Positions 51,177-62,045 of a stretch of DNA of 64,000 nt are shown here, piece after piece. The DNA comes from Vreelandella maris (GTDB lineage Bacteria > Pseudomonadota > Gammaproteobacteria > Pseudomonadales > Halomonadaceae): the NCBI RefSeq assembly GCF_013371085.1, contig NZ_JABWCV010000007.1:1-64000 (forward strand), read 5' to 3'. The notes below the pieces were generated by a model. It was not told the origin of the DNA and searched no databases. It worked only from the letters and a program-made list of their open reading frames with translations. The first letter of the stretch is position 1, and each line of letters opens with the position of its first letter. The translations under genes were made by a program, and so were the position numbers.

Positions 51177-52670
51177 ATGACGCTGAGTTCAGTCGATGTG
51201 GTGTCGGCGCTTGCGCACGTATGGCCTAATTCACCACTGCCCGTCGATTTGCCTGAGCTGCCGGATCTAGTACGCATAGAAATGGATTCCCGCAAACTAC
51301 AAACGGGCGATGTTTTTGTGGCAGTGCCGGGCAGTCAGCGTGATGGCCGCGATTTTATTGAGCAAGCGCTCAATGTGGGTGCTGTGCTTGTGTTAGCGCA
51401 AGGCGAGCCCGGTCAGGTGCTGCTTGAAGGCCGCGTGCTGAAACTGCCGCATCTTTCGGTGCGCTTGGGTGAGTTAGGGCGCGCCATGTTTAAAGTGCCT
51501 AATGATCTTGAAGTGATTGGCGTGACCGGTACCAACGGTAAAAGCTCCGTCACTCATTATATCGCTGCACTTAGCGAGACATTAGGAACGCCCACCGGAC
51601 TGATTGGTACGTTGGGTGTAGGGCGTCCCGGTGAGTTGCGCGATAGCGGCTTAACCACGCCTGGCGCCTTAGCGCTGCAGGCGACACTGGGTGAGCTTGC
51701 CAGCCAGGGTGTGCGGCGTGTGGCGCTTGAGGCCTCTTCCCATGCGCTGGATCAGTACCGCTTGGAAGCGGTAAACGTAAGCGTAGGGGTGTTTACCAAT
51801 CTGACTCGCGATCATTTGGACTACCACGGCAGTATGGCTGCCTATGCGGCATCCAAAGCGAAGCTTTTTCGGCGCTCTGAGCTCCGTCTAGCGGTAGTTA
51901 ATGGCGATGACCCCTTGGCACGCTTAATGCTGGCAGGTTGCAACAGTAATGTACGGGTACTGGCGACGGGTAAAGATGAAGCCGTTACCTTGCGCGTGCT
52001 GGACTGGCAGCCCTCTGAGCAGGGGCAGCAGGCAATGATTGCGACTCCCGAGGGCGAGAAAATGCTTAGCTTAGGTTTAATGGGGCGTTTTAATTTAGAT
52101 AACGTGCTGTTAGCGATGGCTGTGTTGTACGGATTAGGCGAATCACTCGACGACCTCTTCTCAGCCGCGTCTTCGCTGACGCCGGTGCCGGGCAGGATGG
52201 AGCGCTATGGTGGTGACGGCACGCCTACCGTGGTGGTGGATTATGCGCACACGCCGGATGCGCTTCATAGCGCGTTACAAGCGCTGCGTGCCCATCTGGG
52301 TGATGCTGGCAAATTGTGGTGTGTATTCGGCTGCGGGGGAGAGCGCGATACGGGTAAGCGAGCCGAAATGGCTAAAGCTGCCGAGGCGCTGGCAGACCAC
52401 ATTATCGTTACCGATGATAATCCTAGGCACGAGTCCGCTGAGCAAATCCGCCAACAGATTTTGTCTGGGTTCTCTGACACCGCGAACCCTATTGAAATCG
52501 GGGATCGTCGTGAGGCTGTGGCCACCGCTATTAAGCAGGCGGCTATACAGGATGTCGTGCTTATCGCCGGAAAAGGCCATGAGGCGTATCAGGATATCCA
52601 GGGAGTGCGCCATGCCTATGCCGATAGCGAAGAGATCCAGCGGGCCTTTGCTGGGCGGAGAAGTCACTAA
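51177..52670 (+). CDS. murE: UDP-MurNAc-L-Ala-D-Glu:meso-DAP ligase MurE
   Basis: Adds the third residue of the peptide stem. The P-loop GVTGTNGKSSVTH lies at about 115-127 and the carbamylated-lysine region in ASSHALDQYRLEAV and FTNLTRDHLDYHGSM. DNPR (in VTDDNPRHE) marks specificity for meso-diaminopimelate. 497 residues. TAAGGAG precedes the ATG; the end shares a base with murF. Confidence 0.97.
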   Translation: MTLSSVDVVSALAHVWPNSPLPVDLPELPDLVRIEMDSRKLQTGDVFVAVPGSQRDGRDFIEQALNVGAVLVLAQGEPGQVLLEGRVLKLPHLSVRLGELGRAMFKVPNDLEVIGVTGTNGKSSVTHYIAALSETLGTPTGLIGTLGVGRPGELRDSGLTTPGALALQATLGELASQGVRRVALEASSHALDQYRLEAVNVSVGVFTNLTRDHLDYHGSMAAYAASKAKLFRRSELRLAVVNGDDPLARLMLAGCNSNVRVLATGKDEAVTLRVLDWQPSEQGQQAMIATPEGEKMLSLGLMGRFNLDNVLLAMAVLYGLGESLDDLFSAASSLTPVPGRMERYGGDGTPTVVVDYAHTPDALHSALQALRAHLGDAGKLWCVFGCGGERDTGKRAEMAKAAEALADHIIVTDDNPRHESAEQIRQQILSGFSDTANPIEIGDRREAVATAIKQAAIQDVVLIAGKGHEAYQDIQGVRHAYADSEEIQRAFAGRRSH

Positions 52671-54022
52671 TGCAGTGGACACTTGGCCAGCTCGCCTCTG
52701 TGCTGGGTATTGAGGCGCCTGTTGATAAAGCGCAGCTGTTAGTCAGTTCAGTCGTTACCGATAGCCGCAAGATCGAGTCTGGCTGCCTGTTTGTTGCCCT
52801 TAAAGGCCCTCGCTTTGACGGTCATGATTTTGTTGCGCTTGCCAGCGAGCTCGGTGCCGTAGCGGCATTGGTCGACGCCCCCGTTGCTGCCGACTTACCC
52901 CAGCTGGTGTGCCCGGATACACGTTTGGCCCTGGGGCTGATTGCCGGCGCGCACCGGCGCGCATGGCATGGCCCCGTGGTAGCCGTCACCGGCAATAGCG
53001 GTAAGACGACCGTTAAAGAGATGTGTGCTGCTCTGCTAGCGCCTTTAGGCGACGTATTAGCCACTCAAGGTAATCTGAATAACGACTTTGGCGCGCCGCT
53101 GACCTTATTGCGATTGCGGCCGCATCATCAAGCCGCGGTGATCGAGCTGGGCGCTAATCATTTAGGTGAAATCGCCTGGACAGCCCCGCTGACCAAGCCC
53201 GATGTTGCGATTATTACCAATGTCACCGGTGCCCATGTGGGCGAGTTCGGTGGCATGGGGCAGATTGCCCAGGCGAAAAGTGAATTACTGGTCGGGCTGG
53301 GCGAGCAGGGTACTGCTGTTCTGAATAGGGATGATCACTATTTTACGTTTTGGGCTGCTCGTGCGGCTCCGCGGCGGGTGGTGAGCTTTGGTTTTCACCC
53401 CGAGGCGGATGTGAGCGCCGCAGCGCTTTCCTGTGATTCGCAAGGGCGGTATGCTTTCACGCTATTGCAGCATGGTCGAGCGCTGGGCCAAGTGCGTTTG
53501 CCGTTACTGGGCAAGCACAATGTCAGTAATGCGTTGGCTGCTGCAGCTGCAGCATTAACGCTAGGCGTGCCGGAAGAGCAAGTGATATCACGCTTGGAAT
53601 CGCTGCAAGCGCTTGCCGGTAGGTTGGCCGTGGTATCCGGATGGCGCGGTGTCACTGTGCTGGATGACACTTACAATGCCAATCCTGGCGCGGTCAAAGC
53701 GGCCCTGGATACCTTGGCCAGCTTTCCTCCGCCACGCTGGTGTGCGTTAGGGGCGATGGGCGAACTGGGGGAAGCATCGGCTGCGCTGCACGCCGATATC
53801 GGCCGCTATGCCGCCGAGCTTGGTATTGATGAGCTGTTAACGCTGGGCGAGGCCGCACGTGCCGCCAGCGAAGCCTTTGGTCGTGGGCTGCACTTTAACG
53901 ATCACGAGACGCTAACGCGTTATGTCACTCATACTTTGCCGCCTGACACTACGTTGCTGGTGAAAGGGTCGCGCAGTGCGGGCATGGAACATGTCGTCAA
54001 TGCACTGCGTTCGGATAAATAA
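52670..54022 (+). CDS. murF: UDP-MurNAc-tripeptide D-Ala-D-Ala ligase MurF
   Basis: Completes the UDP-MurNAc pentapeptide by adding D-Ala-D-Ala made by Ddl. P-loop VAVTGNSGKTTVKEM, ELGANHLGEIAWT, and the C-terminal LDDTYNANPGAVKAALDTL. 450 residues (E. coli 452). Starts in the murE stop (TAATG) and ends 14 nt before mraY. Confidence 0.97.
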   Translation: MQWTLGQLASVLGIEAPVDKAQLLVSSVVTDSRKIESGCLFVALKGPRFDGHDFVALASELGAVAALVDAPVAADLPQLVCPDTRLALGLIAGAHRRAWHGPVVAVTGNSGKTTVKEMCAALLAPLGDVLATQGNLNNDFGAPLTLLRLRPHHQAAVIELGANHLGEIAWTAPLTKPDVAIITNVTGAHVGEFGGMGQIAQAKSELLVGLGEQGTAVLNRDDHYFTFWAARAAPRRVVSFGFHPEADVSAAALSCDSQGRYAFTLLQHGRALGQVRLPLLGKHNVSNALAAAAAALTLGVPEEQVISRLESLQALAGRLAVVSGWRGVTVLDDTYNANPGAVKAALDTLASFPPPRWCALGAMGELGEASAALHADIGRYAAELGIDELLTLGEAARAASEAFGRGLHFNDHETLTRYVTHTLPPDTTLLVKGSRSAGMEHVVNALRSDK

Positions 54023-54036
54023 GGTAAACGCCGTTC

Positions 54037-55119
54037 ATGTTACTTCACTTGGCGAATTTTCTGTCGCAGTACCAATCTGATTTTCAGGTCGTTAACTATT
54101 TAACCCTTCGCGTAATTTTAGGCGCTCTCACGTCGTTAATGCTCTGTTTATGGCTGGGGCCATGGATGATTCGGCGCCTCGTGGAAGGCCAGATCGGGCA
54201 ATCCGTGCGTGACGATGGGCCGCAATCCCACCTCTCAAAAGCGGGCACCCCCACCATGGGGGGGGCAATGATTTTGCTGGCCATTGCCATCAGCACCTTG
54301 TTATGGGGTGACTTAACCAATCTCTATATCTGGGTGGTGCTGGGTGTCACGCTCGGCTTCGGCGCCATCGGCTGGGTCGATGATTACCGCAAAGTAGTGG
54401 AAAAAAATCCACGCGGTTTACCCGCTCGCTGGAAGTATTTCTGGCAGTCGGTGGTGGGTTTGGGGGCGGCGCTGTTGCTCTATTTAACCGCCTCCACGCC
54501 GGTCGAGACCAGCCTGCTGGTGCCGCTGTTCAAAGAGGTGGCTCTGCCGCTCGGTGTCTTCTATATCGTGCTTACCTATTTTGTGATTGTAGGGAGCTCC
54601 AACGCCGTCAATCTAACTGATGGCTTAGATGGCCTGGCTATTATGCCGACGGTGCTCGTGGCCATGGGCTTATCGGTATTCGCTTATGCCAGTGGCAACA
54701 CCGTTTTCGCCGAATATCTGCATATTCCGTTTATTGCCGGAACCGGTGAATTAGCCGTGTTCTGCGCAACGATTGCTGGCGCTGGGCTGGGGTTTTTATG
54801 GTTTAACACTTATCCCGCCCAGGTCTTTATGGGCGACGTAGGTGCCTTGGCGTTAGGGGCTGCGCTGGGTGTGGTAGCCGTGATCGTACGCCAGGAGATT
54901 GTGCTGTTTATCATGGGCGGTGTTTTTGTCATGGAAACAGTGTCGGTCATCCTTCAGGTGGGATCCTACAAGCTCACCGGGCGTCGCATCTTCCGAATGG
55001 CGCCTTTGCATCATCACTATGAATTGAAAGGCTGGCCTGAGCCGCGGGTCATTGTTCGCTTTTGGATTATTACTGTGGTGCTGGTGCTGCTTGGCCTCGC
55101 AACGCTCAAAGTTCGTTAA
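54037..55119 (+). CDS. mraY: Phospho-MurNAc-pentapeptide transferase MraY
   Basis: Integral membrane enzyme that makes lipid I from UDP-MurNAc-pentapeptide and undecaprenyl phosphate. About ten hydrophobic segments; catalytic aspartates in GWVDDYRK and [10 protein letters not shown]; the histidine loop reads [15 protein letters not shown]. 360 residues, exactly the E. coli length. Its stop lies in the first of three short repeats (55111-55149). Confidence 0.98.
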   Translation: MLLHLANFLSQYQSDFQVVNYLTLRVILGALTSLMLCLWLGPWMIRRLVEGQIGQSVRDDGPQSHLSKAGTPTMGGAMILLAIAISTLLWGDLTNLYIWVVLGVTLGFGAIGWVDDYRKVVEKNPRGLPARWKYFWQSVVGLGAALLLYLTASTPVETSLLVPLFKEVALPLGVFYIVLTYFVIVGSSNAVNLTDGLDGLAIMPTVLVAMGLSVFAYASGNTVFAEYLHIPFIAGTGELAVFCATIAGAGLGFLWFNTYPAQVFMGDVGALALGAALGVVAVIVRQEIVLFIMGGVFVMETVSVILQVGSYKLTGRRIFRMAPLHHHYELKGWPEPRVIVRFWIITVVLVLLGLATLKVR

Positions 55120-55149
55120 TGATGGTTTGTTAATGACAGTTCGTTAATG
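55111..55149 (+). repeat. Three 14-bp-period units from the mraY stop onward
   Basis: GTTCGTTAATG (55111-55121), GTTTGTTAATG (55125-55135) and GTTCGTTAATG (55139-55149). Units 1 and 3 are identical. Each holds a TAA (55117, 55131, 55145); with a 14-bp period the three TAAs fall in all three frames. Confidence 0.88.
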
Positions 55150-55205
55150 CATCTGACCATGAGTGCATCGACTGATCGTTGGCATGATGCGAGAGGGAGC
55201 TTGTA

Positions 55206-56594
55206 ATGGTTCAAGTAGCTAAGGGAGTAACGCTGGTTGTCGGGCTGGGGCTTTCCGGTCGGGCTATCTGCCGTCATTTAAGTCGCTTAGATATACCTTA
55301 CATGGTGGCGGACACGCGGACCGAACCGCCGGGGCTTGATGATTTTCGCACTGCGCATCCCGGGGTGGAAATTCACTGCGGCTCGCTTGCCGCTCTGGAT
55401 CTGCGCGATGTGGAAGAGGTGGTGGTAAGCCCTGGGCTTGACCCGAGAATGCCGGGCTTGAAAGAGCTGGCGGATCAGTTAAATCCTCGCACTGGGGAGC
55501 CGATGGTAGTGGGTGAGATGGCCCTGTTCGTGCGTGCCGCGAAGGCGCCCATCGCAGCGATTACCGGTTCTAATGCGAAGTCGACGGTGACCACGCTGCT
55601 CGGTGAAATGGCAGCGGAGGCAGGCGTGAATGCGGCAGTGGGTGGTAATTTGGGCACCCCCGCGTTGGACTTGTTGGCCAGCCACCCGGATGCCGCGCTC
55701 TATATTCTTGAACTCTCGAGCTTTCAGCTGGAGACGACACCTTGTCTGGGGGCGAGCTGTGCCGCGTTCCTGAACCTGTCCGAAGATCACCTTGATCGTC
55801 ACGGTGATATGCACGGTTATCGAACTGCAAAACAACGTATCTTTATCGGTGCCCAGCACGCGGTGGTGAATGGGGATGACCCTCTGTCATGGCCTGACTA
55901 TCCCGTTGACCAAGTGGCCTACTTTTCCCATGACGCTCCGGTGGAGGGCCAGTGGGGGCTGGCGCGTGATCAAGGTAAATTAATGCTGATGCAGGGCGAC
56001 ACCCCCTGGTTGTCCATTGATGAGTTAAGCATGACTGGGCAGCACAATTACCTTAATGCACTGGCTGCGCTAGCGATGGGGCAGGCGTTAGGGTTTGCAG
56101 CGGCGCCCATGTGTCGCGCACTGCGTGACTTTAAAGGGCTGGCACATCGCAGCGAAATGATAGCGCGTATCAACGATGTCACCTGGGTTAACGACACCAA
56201 GGGCACCAATGTGGGCGCTACTCTGGCAGCCATCAATGGCATTGGCGCTACGCTGGAAGGACGTTTGATTTTATTGGCAGGCGGGGTTGGTAAGGGCGCG
56301 GATTTTACCCCGCTGGCCGAGCCTTTGAAGAAGTGTGCGCGTCATGTGCTGCTGTTTGGGTTGGATGCTCCGCGATTGGCGGAGGCGTTGGATGGTCACG
56401 TGACGACTCAGCAAGTAGACGATCTAACTCAGGCCATGCAAGCAGCGTTTAAAATCGCTCAGCCTGGAGACTGTGTGCTGCTATCACCTGCCTGTGCAAG
56501 CCTGGATCAGTTTGCTAATTACCAAGAACGTGGCGAGGTATTTCGCCGTTGGGTGCATCAACAGGCAGAGTCCACTACTGGGGGAGCGTCATGA
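55206..56594 (+). CDS. murD: UDP-MurNAc-L-alanine:D-glutamate ligase MurD
   Basis: Adds D-glutamate to UDP-MurNAc-L-Ala. The P-loop reads AITGSNAKSTVTTLL, an Ala for Gly variant also familiar from pseudomonads. Also FLNLSEDHLDRHGDM, HRSEMIARINDVTWVNDTKGTN and LLSPACASLDQFANYQERG. 462 residues. GAGAGGGAG precedes the ATG after an 86-nt spacer. ATGA overlap with ftsW. Confidence 0.97.
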   Translation: MVQVAKGVTLVVGLGLSGRAICRHLSRLDIPYMVADTRTEPPGLDDFRTAHPGVEIHCGSLAALDLRDVEEVVVSPGLDPRMPGLKELADQLNPRTGEPMVVGEMALFVRAAKAPIAAITGSNAKSTVTTLLGEMAAEAGVNAAVGGNLGTPALDLLASHPDAALYILELSSFQLETTPCLGASCAAFLNLSEDHLDRHGDMHGYRTAKQRIFIGAQHAVVNGDDPLSWPDYPVDQVAYFSHDAPVEGQWGLARDQGKLMLMQGDTPWLSIDELSMTGQHNYLNALAALAMGQALGFAAAPMCRALRDFKGLAHRSEMIARINDVTWVNDTKGTNVGATLAAINGIGATLEGRLILLAGGVGKGADFTPLAEPLKKCARHVLLFGLDAPRLAEALDGHVTTQQVDDLTQAMQAAFKIAQPGDCVLLSPACASLDQFANYQERGEVFRRWVHQQAESTTGGAS

Positions 56595-57772
56595 GCCGGC
56601 TTCAGCGTCTGCGTACTGTTCTTACCACGCGTGATTTGCCTTGTGATATCTGGCTGGTGATGGCGGCAGTAGCCTTAGCGGGTTTGGGCTGGGTAATGGT
56701 GAGTTCGGCATCAATTGGCTTACTGGAAGATACTTACCACTACTCCCGCCAGCACGGCATTTTCCTAGTACTCGCTATCATGGCATGTGTATTTATGCTC
56801 TGTGTGCCGCTGGAAGCCTGGCGCCAGAATGCTGCGCTTATTCTGCTCGCCTCTATCTTTCTGTTGTTTCTAGTACTGATTATTGGCCAGGAGATCAACG
56901 GCAGTAAGCGCTGGATAGCGTTGCCGGGGCCATTGCCTAGTTTGCAGGTCTCTGAATTTGCCAAAATTGGGCTGATTTTTTATATGGCGGCATTTATGTC
57001 GCGTTTTACCTACGATTTGCGACGGCGCGCATTCAGCATGTGGCGCCCATTAGCCGTGCTGGCGGTTCCTGCCGGGCTGCTGTTTCTAGCCCCGGATTTT
57101 GGCGGCATGGTGGTCTTTACCGTTTGCGTCATCGGTATGCTGATGATGAGTGGCGCATCGCTAGTACTGCTTGTGGGCAGTGGCGCGCTGCTTGGCTCAG
57201 GGGCGGTTATGATGGTGATGATAGAGCCCTATCGACTGGCGCGTTGGACTAGTTTTCTTGACCCCTGGGCAGATCAATTTGCGACAGGTTACCAATTAAC
57301 CCAGGCGCTGATTGCCTTCGGACGAGGGCACGTGACTGGCACCGGCCTGGGCAACAGTGTGCAAAAACTACACTACCTGCCTGAAGCGCATACCGATTTT
57401 ATCTTTGCGGTGATCGCCGAGGAGCTCGGAATGATCGGCGCGATTATTGTCGTGCTGCTGTTTACGCTATTTATTGCGCGCGCTATGTGGGTAGGGCGCA
57501 AAGCGGAGATGGCCGGGCATCTTTTTGGCGCTTATGTAAGTTACGGCATCGGGTTTATTGTGGCTGCGCAGGCGTTTATTAATATGGCGGTAAGTTCCGG
57601 GCTGTTGCCAACCAAGGGTTTAACATTGCCGCTAATGAGCTATGGCGGTTCAAGTCTATTGGTGACTGGCGTGATGGTGGGGCTGCTGCTGCGCACGGAT
57701 GCCGAAACGCGTCACCGCCCCCGGCGTGCGTCCACCCCGTATAAATCGCGCCATGAACCGCGTTTATCGTAA
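56591..57772 (+). CDS. ftsW: Septal glycosyltransferase FtsW
   Basis: SEDS-family polymerase that works with FtsI at the septum. Ten membrane segments are predicted. Conserved stretches are NGSKRWIALPGPLPSLQVSEFAKI, RLARWTSFLDPWADQFATGYQLTQALIAFGRG and LPLMSYGGSSLL. The ATG at 56591 sits in the murD stop overlap and gives 393 residues (E. coli 414). Confidence 0.97.
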   Translation: MSRLQRLRTVLTTRDLPCDIWLVMAAVALAGLGWVMVSSASIGLLEDTYHYSRQHGIFLVLAIMACVFMLCVPLEAWRQNAALILLASIFLLFLVLIIGQEINGSKRWIALPGPLPSLQVSEFAKIGLIFYMAAFMSRFTYDLRRRAFSMWRPLAVLAVPAGLLFLAPDFGGMVVFTVCVIGMLMMSGASLVLLVGSGALLGSGAVMMVMIEPYRLARWTSFLDPWADQFATGYQLTQALIAFGRGHVTGTGLGNSVQKLHYLPEAHTDFIFAVIAEELGMIGAIIVVLLFTLFIARAMWVGRKAEMAGHLFGAYVSYGIGFIVAAQAFINMAVSSGLLPTKGLTLPLMSYGGSSLLVTGVMVGLLLRTDAETRHRPRRASTPYKSRHEPRLS

Positions 57773-57805
57773 CGTTATGCCGCTTGGTGCTATCAGGAGT
57801 TTGAT

Positions 57806-58903
57806 GTGAAGACTAATGTTAGGCGACGAGTGCTGATAATGGCAGGTGGCACCGGCGGCCATGTGTTCCCGGCGCTTTCCCTCGCCAACGCACTGCAGAA
57901 GCAGCAGGTGGATGTTGAGTGGCTGGGCAGCCCCAGGGGGATTGAGAACCGTCTGGTGCCTGAGGCGGGTATTAGATTGCATACTATTGCCATCAGCGGG
58001 CTGCGCGGTAACGGCATAACCGGCTGGCTAAAGGCGCCGGTGAATCTCACCCGTGCAGTCTTAGAAGCGCGGACGGTGATTCGAGAGTTCAAGCCGCATG
58101 TCGTGGTTGGCCTGGGTGGCTTTGCCAGTGGCCCCGGCGGGTTGGCGGCTTGGTTGACTCGCATCCCCCTGGTTATCCATGAACAGAACGCTGTGGCAGG
58201 GCTGACAAATCGCGTTTTATCGCGACTGGCTAAGCGTACCTACGCCGCCTTCCCAGAAGCCTTTGGCTCGCGCGCCGAAGTGATTGGTAATCCCGTACGT
58301 GACGATATTGCTGCCTTGGGTAGTACACCGCGGAATGTTGACGAGCTCTCTGAACGGCCACTGCGTCTGCTAGTGGTGGGGGGCTCGCTTGGCGCAGTGG
58401 CGCTAAACGAACGCTTGGCGCCAGCGCTTGCTGCACTGCCTGTTGAGCAGCGACCCGAGGTCCGCCATCAGGCGGGTAAGGATCGTGAGGTTGCGACTGC
58501 CGAAAATTATCAGCAGCACGGCGTAAACGCTGAGGTTAGTCCCTTTATTGATGATATGGCTGCTGCTTATGAGTGGGCCGATTTAGTGGTATGCCGCTCT
58601 GGTGCGCTCACCGTGGCCGAGCTGGCCGCCGCCGCCAAGCCTGCATTGCTGGTGCCTTTTCCCTTTGCGGTCGATGACCATCAGCGTATCAACGCGCAGG
58701 TGTTGGTTAAGGCGGGGGCCGCCAAGTGCGTTGTACAGTCTGAGCTGACGGTTGAGCGTTTAAGCGACTTTTTAAATGAATTGCTCGTCCCCAATACCCT
58801 GGCTGCGATGGCGGCGAACGCCCGTCAGGCCGCGCATTTGGATGCGACTCAGCGCTTGGCTGAAGGGTGTTTGGCGATGATAAAGCTAGGAGATTCTGCG
58901 TGA
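57806..58903 (+). CDS. murG: Lipid II synthase MurG
   Basis: Adds GlcNAc to lipid I at the inner face of the membrane. G-loop [16 protein letters not shown], second motif [16 protein letters not shown], and the C-terminal nucleotide site [31 protein letters not shown]. The start is GTG at 57806 with AGGAG 6 nt upstream; 365 residues. Its stop overlaps the GTG of murC. Confidence 0.97.
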   Translation: MKTNVRRRVLIMAGGTGGHVFPALSLANALQKQQVDVEWLGSPRGIENRLVPEAGIRLHTIAISGLRGNGITGWLKAPVNLTRAVLEARTVIREFKPHVVVGLGGFASGPGGLAAWLTRIPLVIHEQNAVAGLTNRVLSRLAKRTYAAFPEAFGSRAEVIGNPVRDDIAALGSTPRNVDELSERPLRLLVVGGSLGAVALNERLAPALAALPVEQRPEVRHQAGKDREVATAENYQQHGVNAEVSPFIDDMAAAYEWADLVVCRSGALTVAELAAAAKPALLVPFPFAVDDHQRINAQVLVKAGAAKCVVQSELTVERLSDFLNELLVPNTLAAMAANARQAAHLDATQRLAEGCLAMIKLGDSA

Positions 58904-60369
58904 TCGATAAAGACAAACCCACGACACCCTCACGTGGCACTCCCGCTGGCCCAGGTATGCGTCGCATTCGGCGCATTCATTTTGTGGGTATAGGTGGCGC
59001 TGGTATGTGTGGTATCGCAGAGGTGCTAGCCAACCAGGGCTACATCGTCAGCGGTAGTGATATGAAAAACTCTTCAGTCGTCGAGCGACTGCGCCAATGC
59101 GGTGTATGCGTGGCGATCGGTCATGCTGAAGCAAACGTAGAAAGCGCTGACGTGGTGGTGGTGTCTAGCGCAATCGATGAAACCAACCCTGAAATTCGCT
59201 GGGCCCACGAGCATCGTGTACCGGTCGTGCGCCGGGCTGAGATGCTCGCCGAGCTGATGCGCTTCCGTCACGGTATTGCCGTAGCGGGTACCCATGGCAA
59301 AACCACCACGACCAGTTTGACGGCGACCCTGCTGGCAGAGGGGGGGTTAGACCCGACCTTTGTGATCGGCGGCAAGCTGACCAGCGCCGGTACTAATGCT
59401 CGCCTGGGCGAGGGCGACTACCTTGTTGCCGAAGCCGATGAGTCCGATGCCTCATTTCTGCACCTGCAGCCAATGGTATCCATCGTTACCAATATCGATG
59501 CTGACCATATGGCGACCTATGGCGGTGATTTTGAGCGGCTGAAAAGTACCTTTATCGAATTTCTGCATAATCTACCGTTTTATGGCCTGGCGGTGCTGTG
59601 TATCGATGACCCGCATGTCCGTGTGCTGTGCGATCAGGTGAAGCGGCAATTTGTGACCTATGGGTTTGATAGCGATGCTGACTATCGCATTGTCGATTTT
59701 GCCCAGCGCGAAGGAGAAGTTTCGTTTACTGCGTTACGCCCAGGTGGCGCTGAGCCGCTAGCGGTACGCTTGGCCATGCCTGGGCGGCACAATGCTCTCA
59801 ACGCCATGGCGGCGATTGTTGTGGCTACTGATGCAGGCGTCAGCGATAGTGCAATTTTGAGTGGGTTGGCGAGCTTTGCAGGCGTGGGTCGTCGGTTTCA
59901 GGTGCATGGGCATTTCCCTGCACCTAAAGGCGGCGGCGACATCATGCTGGTGGATGACTACGGTCACCATCCGCGTGAAGTCGACATGGTTATTCAGGCC
60001 GTTCGCGCTGGGTGGCCCGAGAGCCGCCTGGTGATGCTTTACCAACCCCATCGCTATAGCCGTACCCGCGATTTGTATGAAGACTTTGTACGCGTACTTT
60101 CCCAAGTCGATACGTTGGTGCTGCTCGATGTTTACAGCGCCGGTGAAGCTATTATTCCTGGTGCCGAGGGGAGAACCCTGGCCGGGTCGATTCGCCAGCG
60201 TGGAGAAGTCGACCCACTCTTTGTCGAGCATAAGCACGAGTTACCGGTGCTGTTAGCCAATGTGTTACGGCCAGGCGATATTTTAATTACCCAGGGTGCT
60301 GGTGATGTGGGGGGGATTTCCCTGCGTCTGGCACAGGCACAGCTAGCGATGAACGAGGTAGATCTGTGA
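58900..60369 (+). CDS. murC: UDP-MurNAc:L-alanine ligase MurC
   Basis: First amino-acid ligase of the stem peptide. [18 protein letters not shown]-loop [27 protein letters not shown] and [12 protein letters not shown] are typical. The GTG at 58900 has TAGGAG 8 nt upstream and overlaps the murG stop; 489 residues (E. coli 491). A short polar stretch ([13 protein letters not shown]...) precedes the Rossmann start. GTGA overlap with ddl. Confidence 0.97.
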   Translation: MIDKDKPTTPSRGTPAGPGMRRIRRIHFVGIGGAGMCGIAEVLANQGYIVSGSDMKNSSVVERLRQCGVCVAIGHAEANVESADVVVVSSAIDETNPEIRWAHEHRVPVVRRAEMLAELMRFRHGIAVAGTHGKTTTTSLTATLLAEGGLDPTFVIGGKLTSAGTNARLGEGDYLVAEADESDASFLHLQPMVSIVTNIDADHMATYGGDFERLKSTFIEFLHNLPFYGLAVLCIDDPHVRVLCDQVKRQFVTYGFDSDADYRIVDFAQREGEVSFTALRPGGAEPLAVRLAMPGRHNALNAMAAIVVATDAGVSDSAILSGLASFAGVGRRFQVHGHFPAPKGGGDIMLVDDYGHHPREVDMVIQAVRAGWPESRLVMLYQPHRYSRTRDLYEDFVRVLSQVDTLVLLDVYSAGEAIIPGAEGRTLAGSIRQRGEVDPLFVEHKHELPVLLANVLRPGDILITQGAGDVGGISLRLAQAQLAMNEVDL

Positions 60370-61307
60370 GCGTTGACGTAACAAACCCTGAGTCGCACGG
60401 AAAAGTCGTTGTCGTTTACGGCGGTACGTCTGCTGAACGCGAGGTATCGCTTAAAAGCGGGGCGGCAGTACTTGAGGCCCTTCAGCGTAAGGGCATCGAT
60501 GCCTGTGGTTATGACCCCCGCGACAACGGCCTGGTGGGATTAGAGCAGCTGGCTCCTTCGGTGGTCTTCGTTGCCTTGCATGGACGCGGCGGTGAAGACG
60601 GCACGCTTCAGGGGGCGCTGGAGCTGCTCAATATTCCCTATACCGGGAGTGGCGTGCTTGCCTCAGCGTTGGGTATGGATAAGCAGCGCACCAAGCAAGT
60701 ATGGAGTGCGGTTGGCTTGCCGACGCCAGAGAGCATCATGCTGGATGCCGGTTCGGATTGGTCAGCCGTGGTCGCTCAGCTTGGCTTGCCGCTGATTGTG
60801 AAACCCGTGCATGAAGGCTCAACGCTAGGTATTAGCATTGTCAAAAGTCAGGCGGCGCTTGAAGCTGCGTATCACGAGGCGGCGCAGTTCGACGCACGCG
60901 TAATGGCAGAGCGCTTTATCGTCGGCGACGAATACACAGTCGCGCTACTGGGTAATCAGGTATTGCCAGCGATTCGCGTTGAAGTGCCGGGCGGTTTCTA
61001 CGACTACGAAGCGAAATATATCGCTAATACCACTCAATATCATTTGCCGTGTGGACTGCCCACGGAGCAGGAAGCTGCGCTTGCGGATCTATGCCAACAG
61101 GCGTTTGCCGCGATTGGCGGCGTTGGCTGGGGGCGGGTGGATGTCATGCGCGATAGCGAAGGACGTTTCTGGCTACTGGAAGTTAATACGGTGCCTGGGA
61201 TGACCGACCATAGCTTGGTTCCTCAGGCAGCGGCACATGCGGGTATCTCTTTTGACGAGCTAGTGATGGAAATATTGAATACCGCTGGCAGGCAGTTATC
61301 GCTATGA
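60366..61307 (+). CDS. ddlB: D-alanine:D-alanine ligase
   Basis: ATP-grasp enzyme that makes D-Ala-D-Ala for Mur[16 protein letters not shown] at the N-terminus, [34 protein letters not shown], and the metal/active-site [17 protein letters not shown] near the end. The GTG start overlaps the murC stop. 313 residues; the place in dcw fits the DdlB copy. Confidence 0.97.
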   Translation: MSVDVTNPESHGKVVVVYGGTSAEREVSLKSGAAVLEALQRKGIDACGYDPRDNGLVGLEQLAPSVVFVALHGRGGEDGTLQGALELLNIPYTGSGVLASALGMDKQRTKQVWSAVGLPTPESIMLDAGSDWSAVVAQLGLPLIVKPVHEGSTLGISIVKSQAALEAAYHEAAQFDARVMAERFIVGDEYTVALLGNQVLPAIRVEVPGGFYDYEAKYIANTTQYHLPCGLPTEQEAALADLCQQAFAAIGGVGWGRVDVMRDSEGRFWLLEVNTVPGMTDHSLVPQAAAHAGISFDELVMEILNTAGRQLSL

Positions 61308-61331
61308 CGAGTTTGTTATGAAGGGTGCCTT

Positions 61332-62045
61332 ATGAAAAGGCGTAATGCTTGGTTGGGCGTTATTCTATTAGCCTTGCTGATGGGCGCCGGTGGCCGGGCG
61401 CTTTGGCTGTGGCTAGACCGCCCGATTGAGCGGGTGTCAATCCGCGGTGAATGGGAGTATGTCAGCGCTGACTATCTGCGTACCCAGCTGGCGCCCTTGG
61501 TGGTCGATGCCACCTGGCTTTCGGCGGATCTGGGTGAGCTGCGCGACCGCGCTCTAAAAGTGGGCTGGTTGAATGAAGTGCGTATTACCCGTGAGTGGCC
61601 CAATGCACTAGTCTTTGAACTAATTGAACAACAGCCGGTCGCACGCTGGAATGATGATTTTTTACTTAACCCAGAAGGGGAGCCTTTCGCATTTGCCCCC
61701 TTAAACCCGCCATCAGGTTTGCCTGATTTGGCTGGCCCCGGCGGTAGCAGTGAAGAAGTGTTAACCTACTATCATCGGCTTAAACGTCACTTTGAGCAGC
61801 TATCACTTGAGCTTACACAACTTCGTTTAGAGCCGCGCGGCGCATGGCGGCTGCAGTTAAACGAAGGCGCTTGGGTGATGTTAGGACGTCGGCAGCATGA
61901 AGTCCGTTTGGCACGTTTGTCGGCGTCATGGCAACGCGAGTTGAATTCGCTAAGCGAGCAAATTCGCTATATAGATCTGCGTTACCCTAATGGTGTCGCT
62001 GTCGCTTGGCACGGAGAAAGTGAATTTGCTGTGCAAGATGAGTAA
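61332..62045 (+). CDS. ftsQ: Cell division protein FtsQ
   Basis: Bitopic divisome scaffold that binds FtsB-FtsL. A short basic start, a membrane segment (about residues 8-26) and a POTRA domain (IERVSIRGEWEYVSADYLRTQL), then the beta domain with LVFELIEQQPVARWNDDFLL and YIDLRYPNGVAVAW. 237 residues, shorter than E. coli (276). A five-codon reading (MKGAL, 61318-61335) overlaps its ATG. Confidence 0.94.
   Translation: MKRRNAWLGVILLALLMGAGGRALWLWLDRPIERVSIRGEWEYVSADYLRTQLAPLVVDATWLSADLGELRDRALKVGWLNEVRITREWPNALVFELIEQQPVARWNDDFLLNPEGEPFAFAPLNPPSGLPDLAGPGGSSEEVLTYYHRLKRHFEQLSLELTQLRLEPRGAWRLQLNEGAWVMLGRRQHEVRLARLSASWQRELNSLSEQIRYIDLRYPNGVAVAWHGESEFAVQDE

Noticed and set aside
55560..55600. Ala in place of Gly in the MurD P-loop (GSNAKST)
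   Set aside because: This variant is familiar from pseudomonad MurD, so it is not an inactivating change.
61730..61745. FtsQ shorter than in E. coli suggested a truncation
   Set aside because: The POTRA and beta domains are both present and FtsQ length varies widely among proteobacteria.
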